Shown in pieces: positions 1 to 8,300 of a stretch of 64,000 nt of DNA. The DNA is from Kangiella sp. Its GTDB lineage: Bacteria > Pseudomonadota > Gammaproteobacteria > Enterobacterales > Kangiellaceae. Under the pieces are notes generated by a model. The model did not search any database. It saw nothing but the letters and a program-made list of their open reading frames with translations, and had not been told where the DNA came from. The stretch is taken from the NCBI RefSeq assembly GCF_014762745.1, contig NZ_JABURJ010000091.1:62001-126000 (forward strand). The letters are read 5' to 3'. The position numbers and the translations under genes are program-made. Within the stretch, counting starts at the first letter, position 1; each line of letters starts with the position of its first letter.

Positions 1-1
1 T

Positions 2-502
2 GCACCTTTAATCGTAAAAGTTATCGAAAGTACCCACGGCAATGGTGTGGTCTTAGCAGAAACCAATAAAGCCGCCGAAAGTTTGATCAACGCCTTCCGT
101 AGCCTTAACGCTGACTTCCTGGTGCAAGAGTTCATAAAAGAAGCCGGTGGTTCGGATATTCGCTGTTTTGTGGTCGGCGACAAAGTGATTGCCGCCATGC
201 AACGCAGTGCCAAAGAAGGAGAATTCCGTTCCAACCTCCACCGCGGCGGCAGTGCTCAGGTCATCAAACTCAAGCCAGAAGAGCGCGCACTAGCCGTTCG
301 TGCGGCGAAGGTTATGGGACTGGATGTTGCTGGTGTAGACCTGATTCGTTCAGCGCATGGTCCTCTTGTCATTGAAGTGAACTCATCGCCTGGCCTGGAA
401 GGCATTGAAAAAGCAACCGGTAAAGACGTTGCTGGCTCAATCATCCAGTTCATTGAAAAAGACTCTTTAAAAGGCCCGAACAAGCCAAAAGGGAAAGGTT
501 AA
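2..502 (+). CDS. rimK: RimK, ribosomal protein S6--L-glutamate ligase (3' part)
   Basis: ATP-grasp ligase that adds glutamate residues to the C-terminus of ribosomal protein S6. The reading frame is open from base 2, so the gene starts upstream of the window. About 167 C-terminal residues are present, roughly half of a usual RimK of about 300. Visible landmarks are the stretch [20 protein letters not shown], the substrate-binding FRSNLHRGG, and the metal-binding end of the ATP-grasp fold, [14 protein letters not shown]. The protein ends in a short lysine/glycine-rich tail. The rimB-like gene follows after 15 bases with its own strong ribosome-binding site, so the two are very likely one operon. 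Identification is secure; only the missing N-terminus is uncertain. Confidence 0.95.
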   Translation, partial: APLIVKVIESTHGNGVVLAETNKAAESLINAFRSLNADFLVQEFIKEAGGSDIRCFVVGDKVIAAMQRSAKEGEFRSNLHRGGSAQVIKLKPEERALAVRAAKVMGLDVAGVDLIRSAHGPLVIEVNSSPGLEGIEKATGKDVAGSIIQFIEKDSLKGPNKPKGKG

Positions 503-517
503 TTGGAGGAGAACGGC

Positions 518-946
518 ATGAGCAAGATGCGAGTTGGATGGAAAGAAAAAGCCAGGTTGACAGGACTTGGCATTTCAAGCATCAAAGTCAAAGTCGATAC
601 CGGAGCAAAAACCTCTAGCCTGCACGCCTTTGACATCAAAACCTTCGAGAAAGACGGCAACACCTATGTGTCATTCAAAACCTGTCCTCTACGCCGCCAT
701 CCCAAGCGAGTCTTCAACTGCGAAGCCGAAATGATCGACTACCGCAAAATCACCAGCTCCAATGGCCAAACCCAGTCACGTTACGTGATACGCACCCCGA
801 TCACCATTGGTGACCAAACTTGGGATATCGACATCACCCTCGCCAACCGCGACAAGATGCGCTACAAAATGCTGCTTGGCCGCGAAGCCATGGAAAACAT
901 ACTGGTATCGCCAACAGAAGCCTATTTGCAGAGTCCTAAAGATTAG
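518..946 (+). CDS. RimB-like retropepsin-fold protease (PF05618, 'ATP-dependent zinc protease' family)
   Basis: Small protein of about 142 residues. It carries the motif KVDTGAKTSSLHA near residue 30, which resembles the D-T/S-G active site of retropepsin-like aspartic proteases and is the hallmark of PF05618 (formerly DUF785). The family is often labelled ATP-dependent zinc protease, but the motif argues for an aspartic protease. In Pseudomonas the rimA-rimB-rimK operon pairs such a protease with the S6 glutamate ligase, and the adjacency here supports the same role in processing glutamylated S6. I chose the ATG at 518 because a GGAGGAG ribosome-binding site sits at 506-512. An in-frame TTG at 503 would start before that site. 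No rimA-like gene is seen downstream. Confidence 0.85.
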   Translation: MSKMRVGWKEKARLTGLGISSIKVKVDTGAKTSSLHAFDIKTFEKDGNTYVSFKTCPLRRHPKRVFNCEAEMIDYRKITSSNGQTQSRYVIRTPITIGDQTWDIDITLANRDKMRYKMLLGREAMENILVSPTEAYLQSPKD

Positions 947-1163
947 TTCTCTGACATAACTGTTTTGTTGAGTAGATTGGTGGTGCACTCGGGGCAGGCC
1001 AGCGAACCCCCAACAATTCGTAAAGTACGGGCAATTCATGATTTACCCCTACAGCCCCCATAAACAGTCTCACTAATATGGGCGACTTCTTTAGGGATTG
1101 CCTTTTTACGACAATTCATATATCTTACGCCGCCTAGATTGCTAGGCAGTCTAAGTAATTTAC
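947..1163. other. Intergenic stretch with no gene seen
   Basis: Between the rimB-like gene and the tandem repeats I see no credible coding sequence. It contains the left copy of a small palindromic element (972-1006) and a short perfect hairpin, GCCTAG-ATTG-CTAGGC, at 1132-1147. That hairpin is not followed by a T-tract, so I do not call it a terminator. Confidence 0.6.
972..1006 (+). repeat. Small palindromic element, left copy
   Basis: The sequence starting GTAGATTGGTGGTGCACTC and continuing through GGGGCAGGCC closely matches the reverse complement of 1830-1864, with a few substitutions and indels. The two copies therefore face each other across the tRNA-Ser repeat cluster. It looks like a dispersed extragenic repeat (REP or MITE-like), but copies elsewhere in the genome cannot be seen from here. 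Confidence 0.6.
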
Positions 1164-1667
1164 GGTGAAGTGCCCGAGTGCTGACTAGTTACGCAGTAAC
1201 TTGAACAGCGGAGTGACACGACGCTGGCCCGAAGGGCGAGAAGCGACAGCTTCGAGTCACGAGCACGCATAAGTGCGACGGGGTAAGTAAGATACAATCA
1301 TCACCCCATAAGAATTGACAAACAGGTTTACGGTGAAGTGTCCGAGCGCTGACTAGTTACGCAGTAACTTGAACAGCGGAGTGACACGACGCTGGCCCGA
1401 AGGGCGAGAAGCGACAGCTTCGAGTCACGAGCACGCATAAGTGCGACGGGGTAAGTAAGATACAATCATCACCCCATAAGAATTGACAAACAGGTTTACG
1501 GTGAAGTGTCCGAGCGCTGACTAGTTACGCAGTAACTTGAACAGCGGAGTGACACGACGCTGGCCCGAAGGGCGAGAAGCGACAGCTTCGAGTCACGAGC
1601 ACGCATAAGTGCGACGGGGTAAGTAAGATACAATCATCACCCCATAAGAATTGACAAACAGGTTTAC
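1164..1667 (+). repeat. Three tandem 168-bp repeats carrying the 5' end of tRNA-Ser
   Basis: Units run 1164-1331, 1332-1499 and 1500-1667. Units 2 and 3 are identical, and unit 1 differs from them at two positions (1173 and 1179). Every unit opens with about 15-20 bases matching the start of the true tRNA-Ser gene at 1668 (GGTGAAGTGTCCGAG), then diverges. The rest of a unit is dense in short hairpins: GTTAC-GCA-GTAAC, GCCC-GAA-GGGC, GAAGC-GACA-GCTTC and CGCA-TAAG-TGCG, with an outer GTGAC...GTCAC pair. It also carries a T-loop-like TTCGAGTC and a -10-like TACAAT 34-39 bases before the next unit. The spacing is exactly 168 throughout and the tRNA occupies the fourth position of the array. No open reading frame runs through it. 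Confidence 0.95.
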
Positions 1668-1758
1668 GGTGAAGTGTCCGAGTGGCTGAAGGAGCACGCC
1701 TGGAAAGTGTGTATACGTTAACAGCGTATCGAGGGTTCGAATCCCTCCTTCACCGCCA
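1668..1758 (+). tRNA. tRNA-Ser (anticodon GGA)
   Basis: A complete class II tRNA of 91 bases. The acceptor arms GGTGAAG (1668-1674) and CTTCACC (1748-1754) pair perfectly, followed by discriminator G and an encoded CCA. The anticodon stem CACGC/GTGTG encloses the loop CTGGAAA, giving anticodon GGA, which reads serine UCC and UCU. A long variable arm and the T-arm GAGGGTTCGAATCCCTC are present. A strong intrinsic terminator follows 10 bases later. The likely promoter (-10 TACAAT at 1629-1634) lies inside the last copy of the 168-bp repeat, so transcription of the tRNA may depend on that repeat. Confidence 0.98.
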
Positions 1759-1767
1759 TACATAAAG

Positions 1768-1790
1768 CGCCCGCATTAGCGGGCGTTTTT
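1768..1790 (+). terminator. Rho-independent terminator of tRNA-Ser
   Basis: A perfect 7-bp GC stem, CGCCCGC (1768-1774) with GCGGGCG (1779-1785), has an ATTA loop and is followed by TTTTT. Confidence 0.93.
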
Positions 1791-1809
1791 GTATGTGGCA
1801 CAAAGAAAT

Positions 1810-1864
1810 GTAGGTTGATGACTCGCTTCTCTGGGCCTGCCCCTTGGGTGCACCACCAACCTAC
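1810..1864 (-). repeat. Small palindromic element, right copy
   Basis: This 55-bp element is bounded by perfect 8-bp inverted repeats, GTAGGTTG (1810-1817) and CAACCTAC (1857-1864). Its right half, read on the minus strand, matches the left copy at 972-1006. It lies just downstream of the stop codon of the DUF6580 gene, between convergent transcription units. Confidence 0.6.
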
Positions 1865-1878
1865 CTAAAGTCCAAAAT

Positions 1879-2406
1879 TTAAGCTATCTGGGCTTCCCTC
1901 TTCCTCAGCCAATGTTTCTGAATCTGCCAATAAGTTAGGAATAAGACACCACTAAATAATAAATCACCCATCATGCTGCGTTGTAGGAATGGCAAGGCCA
2001 TGGTGTAGCACTCGATAAGTCCTGCCCAGCTTTTGCTGTAGTAGCCTGAAACCAGCCAGACGCCGAAGTTGCTGATTAGGAAGAAGACGAGCGAGCTACC
2101 GATAGTTGCGCCTATGACTTTGAGACTGCTGACTCGATTGTGTAAGTAAAAACCAATGACAACGGCAAAAGCCATAGCTGCATAGACGAAAATGATGGTG
2201 TTGTGGAGGCCTAGAAACAGATCAGCCAAAAACATTGCAATCAACGGTACGGCAAAGGCCAGCCATTTTTTTTCGAAGTAAGTTCCGGCAAATAAGGCCA
2301 GCGCCATCACAGGAGTAATGTTATGCGGGTGTGGGAAGATGCGATATAGCGAAACTGCGATAATCAGCGCAATCAAGGTATAGGTTTTTGGGTTTAGCTT
2401 TTCCAT
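1879..2406 (-). CDS. DUF6580-type small membrane protein, possible cobalamin/precursor uptake component
   Basis: About 175 residues, very hydrophobic, with five or so membrane segments (starting near residues 7, 35, 60, 85 and 145). The conserved opening YRIFPHPHNITPVMALALFAG, followed by acidic Asp residues within a later membrane segment (FLADLFLG), is what I recall of the DUF6580 family. Its fold resembles substrate-binding components of ECF-type transporters. It is the last gene of the btuB / adenosyltransferase unit, so a role in corrinoid handling is a reasonable inference from context, not demonstrated. The ATG at 2406 has AAGGAAA upstream; longer starts would overlap the preceding gene. 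Confidence 0.7.
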   Translation of the reverse strand: MEKLNPKTYTLIALIIAVSLYRIFPHPHNITPVMALALFAGTYFEKKWLAFAVPLIAMFLADLFLGLHNTIIFVYAAMAFAVVIGFYLHNRVSSLKVIGATIGSSLVFFLISNFGVWLVSGYYSKSWAGLIECYTMALPFLQRSMMGDLLFSGVLFLTYWQIQKHWLRKREAQIA

Positions 2407-2416
2407 TGTGTTTCCT

Positions 2417-2965
2417 TCATCGTTGCCATTGGGCTTCTGTGTCGTTGTTGGTGCGCGCAATCATGCGGCTGATAATAAACAGTAAATCTGACAATCTATT
2501 GAGATAGACGATGCTCAACTCTGTTACGGTTTTATTCTCGGCCAGTGCTACTAAACGGCGCTCGGCGCGGCGTGCTACGCAGCGTGCGAAGTGGGCATGG
2601 GCAGAGGCTATGCATGCTCCGGGGATTACAAACTCCTTCAGGGGTGGCAGCTTTTGATTCCAGGTTTTGACCCAGGCTTCAAGCTGCACCACATCCGATT
2701 GTTTGAGCATCTCCTGCGGTGGGCTGGCTAACTCACCACCCAGGCTAAACAGTTGATTTTGAATATTTCTGATCGCACTGACGATGGCTTCATGTTGTGG
2801 CTTTTTGATTGATGCCACTAACAGACCTAACGCTGCATTCAGCTCATCTACTGTGCCAATTGCCTCAATACGCGGATGACTTTTTTTGAGATGCTGCTGA
2901 TTAGCAAGGCGTGTCATTCCTTTGTCGCCCTGCCCGGTTGTGATTCGAGTTAATCGATTGCTCAT
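2417..2965 (-). CDS. PduO-type cob(I)alamin adenosyltransferase
   Basis: Transfers the 5'-deoxyadenosyl group of ATP to cob(I)alamin in the cytoplasm, giving adenosylcobalamin. The N-terminal TRITTGQGDKGMTRL corresponds to the family P-loop-like ATP-binding motif. The Arg-rich helix FARCVARRAERRLV and the C-terminal LNRLSDLLFIISR are characteristic. About 182 residues is the usual length. The chosen ATG (2965) has AAGGAAAT upstream; an in-frame ATG at 2995 would lie inside the end of btuB. It sits directly after btuB and before the DUF6580 gene, so uptake and activation of B12 are co-transcribed behind the riboswitch. Confidence 0.92.
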   Translation of the reverse strand: MSNRLTRITTGQGDKGMTRLANQQHLKKSHPRIEAIGTVDELNAALGLLVASIKKPQHEAIVSAIRNIQNQLFSLGGELASPPQEMLKQSDVVQLEAWVKTWNQKLPPLKEFVIPGACIASAHAHFARCVARRAERRLVALAENKTVTELSIVYLNRLSDLLFIISRMIARTNNDTEAQWQR

Positions 2966-2978
2966 ATTCAAAATTTCC

Positions 2979-4943
2979 TTAAAACACCAGATCAAAAGTC
3001 AGCACAAAATCACGCCCTTTTGCTGGGTAATAACCATTAAATTGTGCGTAATCAATATACGCTTTATCCAGTAAATTATCGACTCTCAGTCCCAGTCGGG
3101 CATTGTCGAATCGCCAATAAAGAGCGATGTTTAATAACGTATAGCTGTCGAGCTGGGCAAAGGAATTGGTACTATCACCGTCCTGATAGCGTTCTCCTTG
3201 ATAATAGGCTTCAAGGTACCAGCTCAGATCAGAAGTAAGTTGCCAGTCATACCAGCCGGTTAAGGTGTTTTTTGCCACACTGGGAACTGTGGTATCGCTA
3301 GTATCGAGCTTTGCATTCACCCAATGATAAGAGATACCTAACTCATCCTCATCAATAATCAGACGATAATCCAGCAGCAAACCGAGACGAGTTGACTCAC
3401 CACCATTGACATTGGCTCCCGGAAAAAAGGCGCCAGCTGGCGGTGTCGCCGAAGGGTCAAAAAAGATCTCATCTTCCAGCTTCAACTGATAGACAGAAGC
3501 CTGTAATAAGCTTGAGTCGAACTGACTGGTGATGCCTGCTTCAATGGAGCGACCTTTTTGTGGCTCAAGACCCAACACAGATTCTGAGGTATAAGCCTGC
3601 TCATCAACTTTAGCAAAACGATAGTTGTTGCTGTAGCGAATAAAACCATCCAGCGAGTCACTAAGCTTATGACTCAATCCTAGATCATAAGCCGTTGCAG
3701 AATTCTTTAAAGCAACGCCACTAGGGTATAAAGCGGCGTCAATCAAATCATCTTCCACCTCTGCCACGCGACCAGCTATCTCGAGTCTGGTCTGCTTCGA
3801 GAGTGGCCAATATAACTGGCTATAAAGACTTTCCATCGTTTGTTCATTCTTACGAGCAAGCAGTGAAAATTCATACTCTGCTTCATCGTAATCAATTCCG
3901 GTAATCCACTTGACCTCGCCCTGCTCTGTATTCCAGCGGCCCTGAACTCGCGGGTAGATACTGCTCTGGCTACGCTCTGTCTGATTAACATTGCTGGTAG
4001 CAAAATCCACAAAACTGTTCACGCTATCAATGTCGGCTTCCTGATGATTGAGGTCCAGCGCAAACCGCCAATGTTCGCTCAGTTCTGTCTGACCAAAAAT
4101 ACGACTGAAATATTCATCGGTACTGACATAATCATTGATAAATTCAGGACGTGACTGACGCGGATTTTGCAGGTCGCTTTCAAGCAGCGCTCCGGGCGTC
4201 TGCTGGGTTTCATTACGTGTGCGATAAGAAAAGCGCCATTGCTGCTTACCGTCCTGATAATGCAACTCAGCACCCAACTGATTATTTTTCAGCTCATTAT
4301 GGTCGCGATAATTATCAGTGTTTTTTTTATGACCAGACAGTACAGCTGACCAGCTATTATCAATCTGGAACCCAAGATTGACTGCTGCCTGTCGGTGCTG
4401 AAAACTCCCTTGCGAATAACGAATAGTGCTGGACTTGGCTGTTCCTGACTTGGTAATGATATTGATCACTCCAGCCACGGCTTGATCTCCATAAAGACTG
4501 CTGGCCGCACCCTGAATCACTTCGATGCGTTCGATATTAATAATGTTAATGGTGTCGATATCGGGAGAGGCAAGATCGGTTTTATTCAGGCGCTGTCCGT
4601 CAACCAGAACCAGGACGTTGCTACCTGACTGCTCAGCAGATATGCCGCGCATTGAAACACTGGTTTTACCGTTGGTATAGGAAACCTGCAAGCCCGGCAC
4701 TCGGCGCAAAACCTGACTGAGATCGGTTGCAGCAATGCGCTCGATTTCCTCTTGAGTAATAAGGGTGACATGGCTAGGAAGCTCAACTGTGTCGCTTTCA
4801 AAACGACTGGTTGTAATCACTATCTTGTTAAGATCAGAAGCTTGCTCTTCTTCAACTTTTTGTTCTTCAGCCTTTAGTGAGGGCTGGGATATAGCTCCCA
4901 GAATTAGAAGGGATACTAAACTCGATTTAAATGGGTGTCTCAT
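2979..4943 (-). CDS. btuB: BtuB, TonB-dependent vitamin B12 outer-membrane receptor
   Basis: Outer-membrane beta-barrel of 654 residues that imports cobalamin using energy from TonB. A signal peptide covers about residues 1-25. A TonB box-like segment, NKIVITTSRF, lies near residue 40. The plug domain follows, with VTLITQEEIER, VPGLQV, SMRGIS and VLVDGQRLNK, and the IERIEVIQGAASSLYGDQAVAGVINIIT block typical of BtuB. The barrel ends in the C-terminal phenylalanine signature DFVLTFDLVF. It is somewhat longer than the E. coli protein (about 614). A cobalamin riboswitch lies in its leader and MetJ boxes lie at its promoter, so it is probably repressed both by B12 and by S-adenosylmethionine. Confidence 0.93.
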   Translation of the reverse strand: MRHPFKSSLVSLLILGAISQPSLKAEEQKVEEEQASDLNKIVITTSRFESDTVELPSHVTLITQEEIERIAATDLSQVLRRVPGLQVSYTNGKTSVSMRGISAEQSGSNVLVLVDGQRLNKTDLASPDIDTINIINIERIEVIQGAASSLYGDQAVAGVINIITKSGTAKSSTIRYSQGSFQHRQAAVNLGFQIDNSWSAVLSGHKKNTDNYRDHNELKNNQLGAELHYQDGKQQWRFSYRTRNETQQTPGALLESDLQNPRQSRPEFINDYVSTDEYFSRIFGQTELSEHWRFALDLNHQEADIDSVNSFVDFATSNVNQTERSQSSIYPRVQGRWNTEQGEVKWITGIDYDEAEYEFSLLARKNEQTMESLYSQLYWPLSKQTRLEIAGRVAEVEDDLIDAALYPSGVALKNSATAYDLGLSHKLSDSLDGFIRYSNNYRFAKVDEQAYTSESVLGLEPQKGRSIEAGITSQFDSSLLQASVYQLKLEDEIFFDPSATPPAGAFFPGANVNGGESTRLGLLLDYRLIIDEDELGISYHWVNAKLDTSDTTVPSVAKNTLTGWYDWQLTSDLSWYLEAYYQGERYQDGDSTNSFAQLDSYTLLNIALYWRFDNARLGLRVDNLLDKAYIDYAQFNGYYPAKGRDFVLTFDLVF

Positions 4944-5029
4944 TGTAGTCTCGTAAATTACGAGCGGGCATTAAAATCACAAGGCGCATCTACTATCTTT
5001 TGCAGAGCCCACCGATCTGCGCGATACAC

Positions 5030-5250
5030 TGTTCAGGCCGGTCTCCGGGCTTATGATCCTTGGGGTCTATTGACCCTGACTACTTACCTTCCCAAGTTTT
5101 TCTCCATTTGCAAAGTCAACTCAGTGGTCTATCAAGTAGCGCTATCAATTACCGTTGCGGGGGCAGCATCAGATTTAAACTGATTTCCCGATTATCTTCT
5201 CAGTCAATTGACCTTTGAAGACCTGATCAGGGGATGAACCTCAACTCGCT
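5030..5250 (-). promoter_or_regulatory. Cobalamin (B12) riboswitch in the btuB leader
   Basis: Read on the minus strand, the leader contains the core signature of the cobalamin riboswitch. GGGAAATCAG and AATCTGATGC come first, then the B12-box-like CTGCCCCCGCAACGGTAA (5149-5166). These are followed by ACCACTGAG and a 3' part reading AGTCAGG ... GACCGGCCTG (about 5033-5083). The 5' segment GAGGTTCATCCCC lies near 5230-5243. The order and spacing match the class. It lies about 90 bases upstream of the btuB start, where it can control expression of the three-gene unit. Confidence 0.9.
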
Positions 5251-5302
5251 TTACCATCATAACTTCCGATATTAAGGGTTCACGATTGGCAAAAGCGATG
5301 CT

Positions 5303-5330
5303 ATTATAGCAAAATCTATTTGGACGTCTA
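5303..5330 (-). promoter_or_regulatory. Predicted btuB promoter
   Basis: On the minus strand a perfect TATAAT (5308 down to 5303) is preceded, after 16 bases, by TAGACG (5330 to 5325), four of six matches to the -35 consensus. Transcription would begin about 50 bases before the riboswitch. The -35 element lies inside the tandem MetJ boxes. Confidence 0.6.
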
Positions 5331-5337
5331 TACGTCT
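5322..5337. promoter_or_regulatory. Tandem MetJ boxes between btuB and metH
   Basis: Two adjacent 8-mers, GGACGTCT (5322-5329) and ATACGTCT (5330-5337), each match the MetJ consensus AGACGTCT at seven of eight positions. Two contiguous boxes are the minimum known MetJ operator. They overlap the -35 region of the btuB promoter and lie just before the likely -35 region of metH. metJ itself is in this window at 21553. Confidence 0.8.
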
Positions 5338-5356
5338 TTTTTATTGCTAGAAGTTA

Positions 5357-5362
5357 TATACT
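5357..5362 (+). promoter_or_regulatory. Possible metH -10 element
   Basis: TATACT at 5357-5362 is a good -10 hexamer about 25 bases before the metH start. The -35 region is poor and abuts the MetJ boxes at 5322-5337. The leader would be short, and no MetR-type site was identified with confidence. Confidence 0.4.
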
Positions 5363-5387
5363 GTTGCAAAGCAAGGTCGAGAGTTGA

Positions 5388-8300
5388 ATGAGTAAGAAAC
5401 AACAATTAGAAGAAGTCTTAAAACACCGTATTTTATTGCTTGATGGCGCAATGGGCACCATGATTCAGCAGTATCAGTTAAGCGAAGAGGATTATCGCGG
5501 CGAACGCTTTGCTGATTGGTCCTGCGATCTTAAAGGTAATAACGACCTGCTCAGCTTGACCCAACCGCAGATTATTTCGGATATTCACAAGGCCTACCTT
5601 GAAGCCGGTTCTGACATCATAGAAACCAATACCTTCAATGCGACTCGTGTGGCAATGGCTGACTATGGCATGCAGGAGTTGTCGGCAGAAATTAATCGGG
5701 AATCAGCACGATTAGCCAGGGCTATTGCGGATCAATATTCCACGCCCGATAAGCCGCGCTTTGTGGCTGGCGTCATTGGGCCGACCAACAGAACTTGCAG
5801 TATCTCACCGGACGTTAATGATCCCGGCTTTCGCAATATCTACTTTGAAGAACTGGCCGAAGCCTACTACGAATCAACGCAGGCCTTGATTCAAGGTGGC
5901 GCAGATATCATTCTGATCGAAACGGTATTCGATACTCTCAACGCTAAAGCCGCCATTTTTGCAGTAAAAAAATACTTTGATGATCACCAGATTGATTATC
6001 CCATTATGCTATCAGGTACCATTACTGATGCATCCGGCAGAACCTTAACCGGCCAAACTACCGAAGCTTTCTACAATTCTATTCGCCATGCCAATCCTGT
6101 CAGTGTCGGCTTGAACTGTGCTTTAGGTCCGAAAGATTTGCGCTCCTACATTGAAGAGTTATCCCGCATAAGTGAGTTTGCGGTTTCAGCTCATCCTAAT
6201 GCTGGCCTGCCTAATGAATTTGGTGGTTACGATGAAACGCCTGATGACATGGCCAACGAAATGTCAGAATGGATTGAGAAAGGCTTCATTAACATCATTG
6301 GTGGCTGTTGTGGTACCACTCCGGATCACATCGCTCGATTTAATAAAATGATTGCAGGTGCCAAACCAAGAGCAGAATTCAACCGAGATCCTAAATGTCG
6401 ACTATCCGGTTTAGAAGCTTTAAACCTCGACGATTCAAGTCTGTTCGTTAATGTTGGCGAGCGGACCAATGTTACAGGCTCAGCCAAGTTTCTGCGCCTG
6501 ATAAAAGAAGATGATTTTGAAACCGCTATTGAGGTGGCCTTAGAGCAAGTCGAGAATGGTGCCCAGGTTATCGACATCAATATGGATGAAGGCATGTTGG
6601 ATTCTAAAGCGGCCATGCAGCGTTTTCTGAATCTGATCGCTTCTGAGCCTGACATCAGCCGCGTGCCGGTCATGCTTGATTCATCCAAGTGGGAAATCAT
6701 AGAGGCTGGCCTACAGTGCATCCAGGGCAAGGGCATTGTTAATTCAATTTCATTAAAAGAAGGCGAAGCACAGTTTCTTGAACAAGCGCAACTGGTTCAA
6801 CGTTACGGTGCAGCGGTTATTATCATGGCTTTTGATGAAGATGGCCAGGCCGATACGTTGGAGCGCAAAACATCAATCTGTCAACGTGCCTATAACTTGC
6901 TTATCGAAAAACTTAACTTCGATCCGCAAGACATTATTTTCGACCCCAATATTTTCGCCATTGCTACCGGCATTGAAGAACACAATAATTATGCGGTGGA
7001 CTTTATCGAAGCCACGCGCTGGATAAAGCAAAATTTACCCGGCGCGCGCGTTTCAGGCGGTGTGTCCAATGTTTCTTTTTCCTTCCGTGGTAATAATACC
7101 GTTCGCGAAGCCATTCACGCAGTTTTCCTTTACCATGCGATCAACGCAGGCATGGACATGGGCATCGTCAATGCTGGTCAACTTGAAGTCTATAGCGCCA
7201 TTCCGGAAGACCTTAAAGAAGCGGTTGAAGACGTAGTGCTTAATCGCTCAGCCGAGGCGACTGAAAAATTACTCGATCTGGCAGAGCAATATCGCGGCTC
7301 AGGTCAGGAAGTTAAAGAAAAAGAAACTCAAGAGTGGCGACAATGGCCGGTTAATAAACGTCTGGAACATTCACTAGTCAAAGGTATTACTGAATTTATT
7401 GACGATGACGTTGAAGAAGCTCGCCAACAGGCCGAACGTCCTTTGCATGTTATTGAAGGGCCATTAATGGATGGCATGAATGTGGTCGGTGATTTATTCG
7501 GCTCAGGTCAAATGTTCCTGCCGCAAGTGGTTAAGTCTGCGCGAGTGATGAAAAAAGCGGTAGCCTACCTGTTCCCCTACATGGAGGAAGAAAAGAAACG
7601 ACTCAAGCTTGCTGATAAACCAAAGGGCAAAATTGTGCTCGCGACCGTTAAGGGCGATGTGCATGACATTGGCAAAAATATCGTCGGTGTTGTGCTGCAA
7701 TGTAATGGCTACGAAGTCTTTGACTTGGGAGTCATGGTGCCCTGCGATAAAATTCTGGATACTGCCATTGAGCAAAACTGCGATATTGTCGGTCTATCCG
7801 GTTTGATCACCCCTTCGCTGGAAGAAATGGTCCATGTGGCCAAAGAAATGCAACGTCGTGGGCTCAATTTACCTTTACTGATTGGTGGCGCTACCACCTC
7901 GAAAATTCATACCGCCGTTAAAATCGAACCTCATTATGAGCATCCTGCTATGTACGTAATGGATGCTTCGCGCGTAGTCGGTGTGGTGAATAAGTTATTG
8001 GGCGAACACAAAGATGAGTTTGTCAGCGAAATCAAAGACGAGTACCACAAGCTCAGAACAGAGCGTGAAAAGCGGCAAAAGAAATCAAGCCTGGTAAGCC
8101 TTGAGAAGGCCAGACAATTTGCAGCAAACATTGATTGGTCTCAGACAAAAATTACCAAGCCTTCTTTTCTCGGCACCAAAGTGTTTAGTGACTATCCTTT
8201 GGAAGATCTGCTGCCACGCATTGATTGGACGCCATTTTTCCGTTCCTGGCAATTAGCTGGCAAGTTTCCCAATATCCTTGACGATGAAATTGTCGGAGAA

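Noticed and set aside
776-1039. Minus-strand open reading frame of 87 codons overlapping the rimB-like gene
   Set aside because: It is antisense to a conserved gene, has no ribosome-binding site and encodes no recognisable domain.
1651-1656. TTGACA as the -35 box of tRNA-Ser
   Set aside because: It lies only 12 bases before the tRNA start and has no -10 element at the right distance downstream. The TACAAT at 1629-1634 is a better promoter candidate.
1164-1667. CRISPR-like array
   Set aside because: The repeats are 168 bp, directly adjoining and without variable spacers, and they contain a tRNA fragment; there are no cas genes nearby.
6326-6736. Minus-strand open reading frame of 136 codons inside metH
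   Set aside because: It is a shadow of the metH frame with low-complexity composition; metH itself is fully conserved across the segment.
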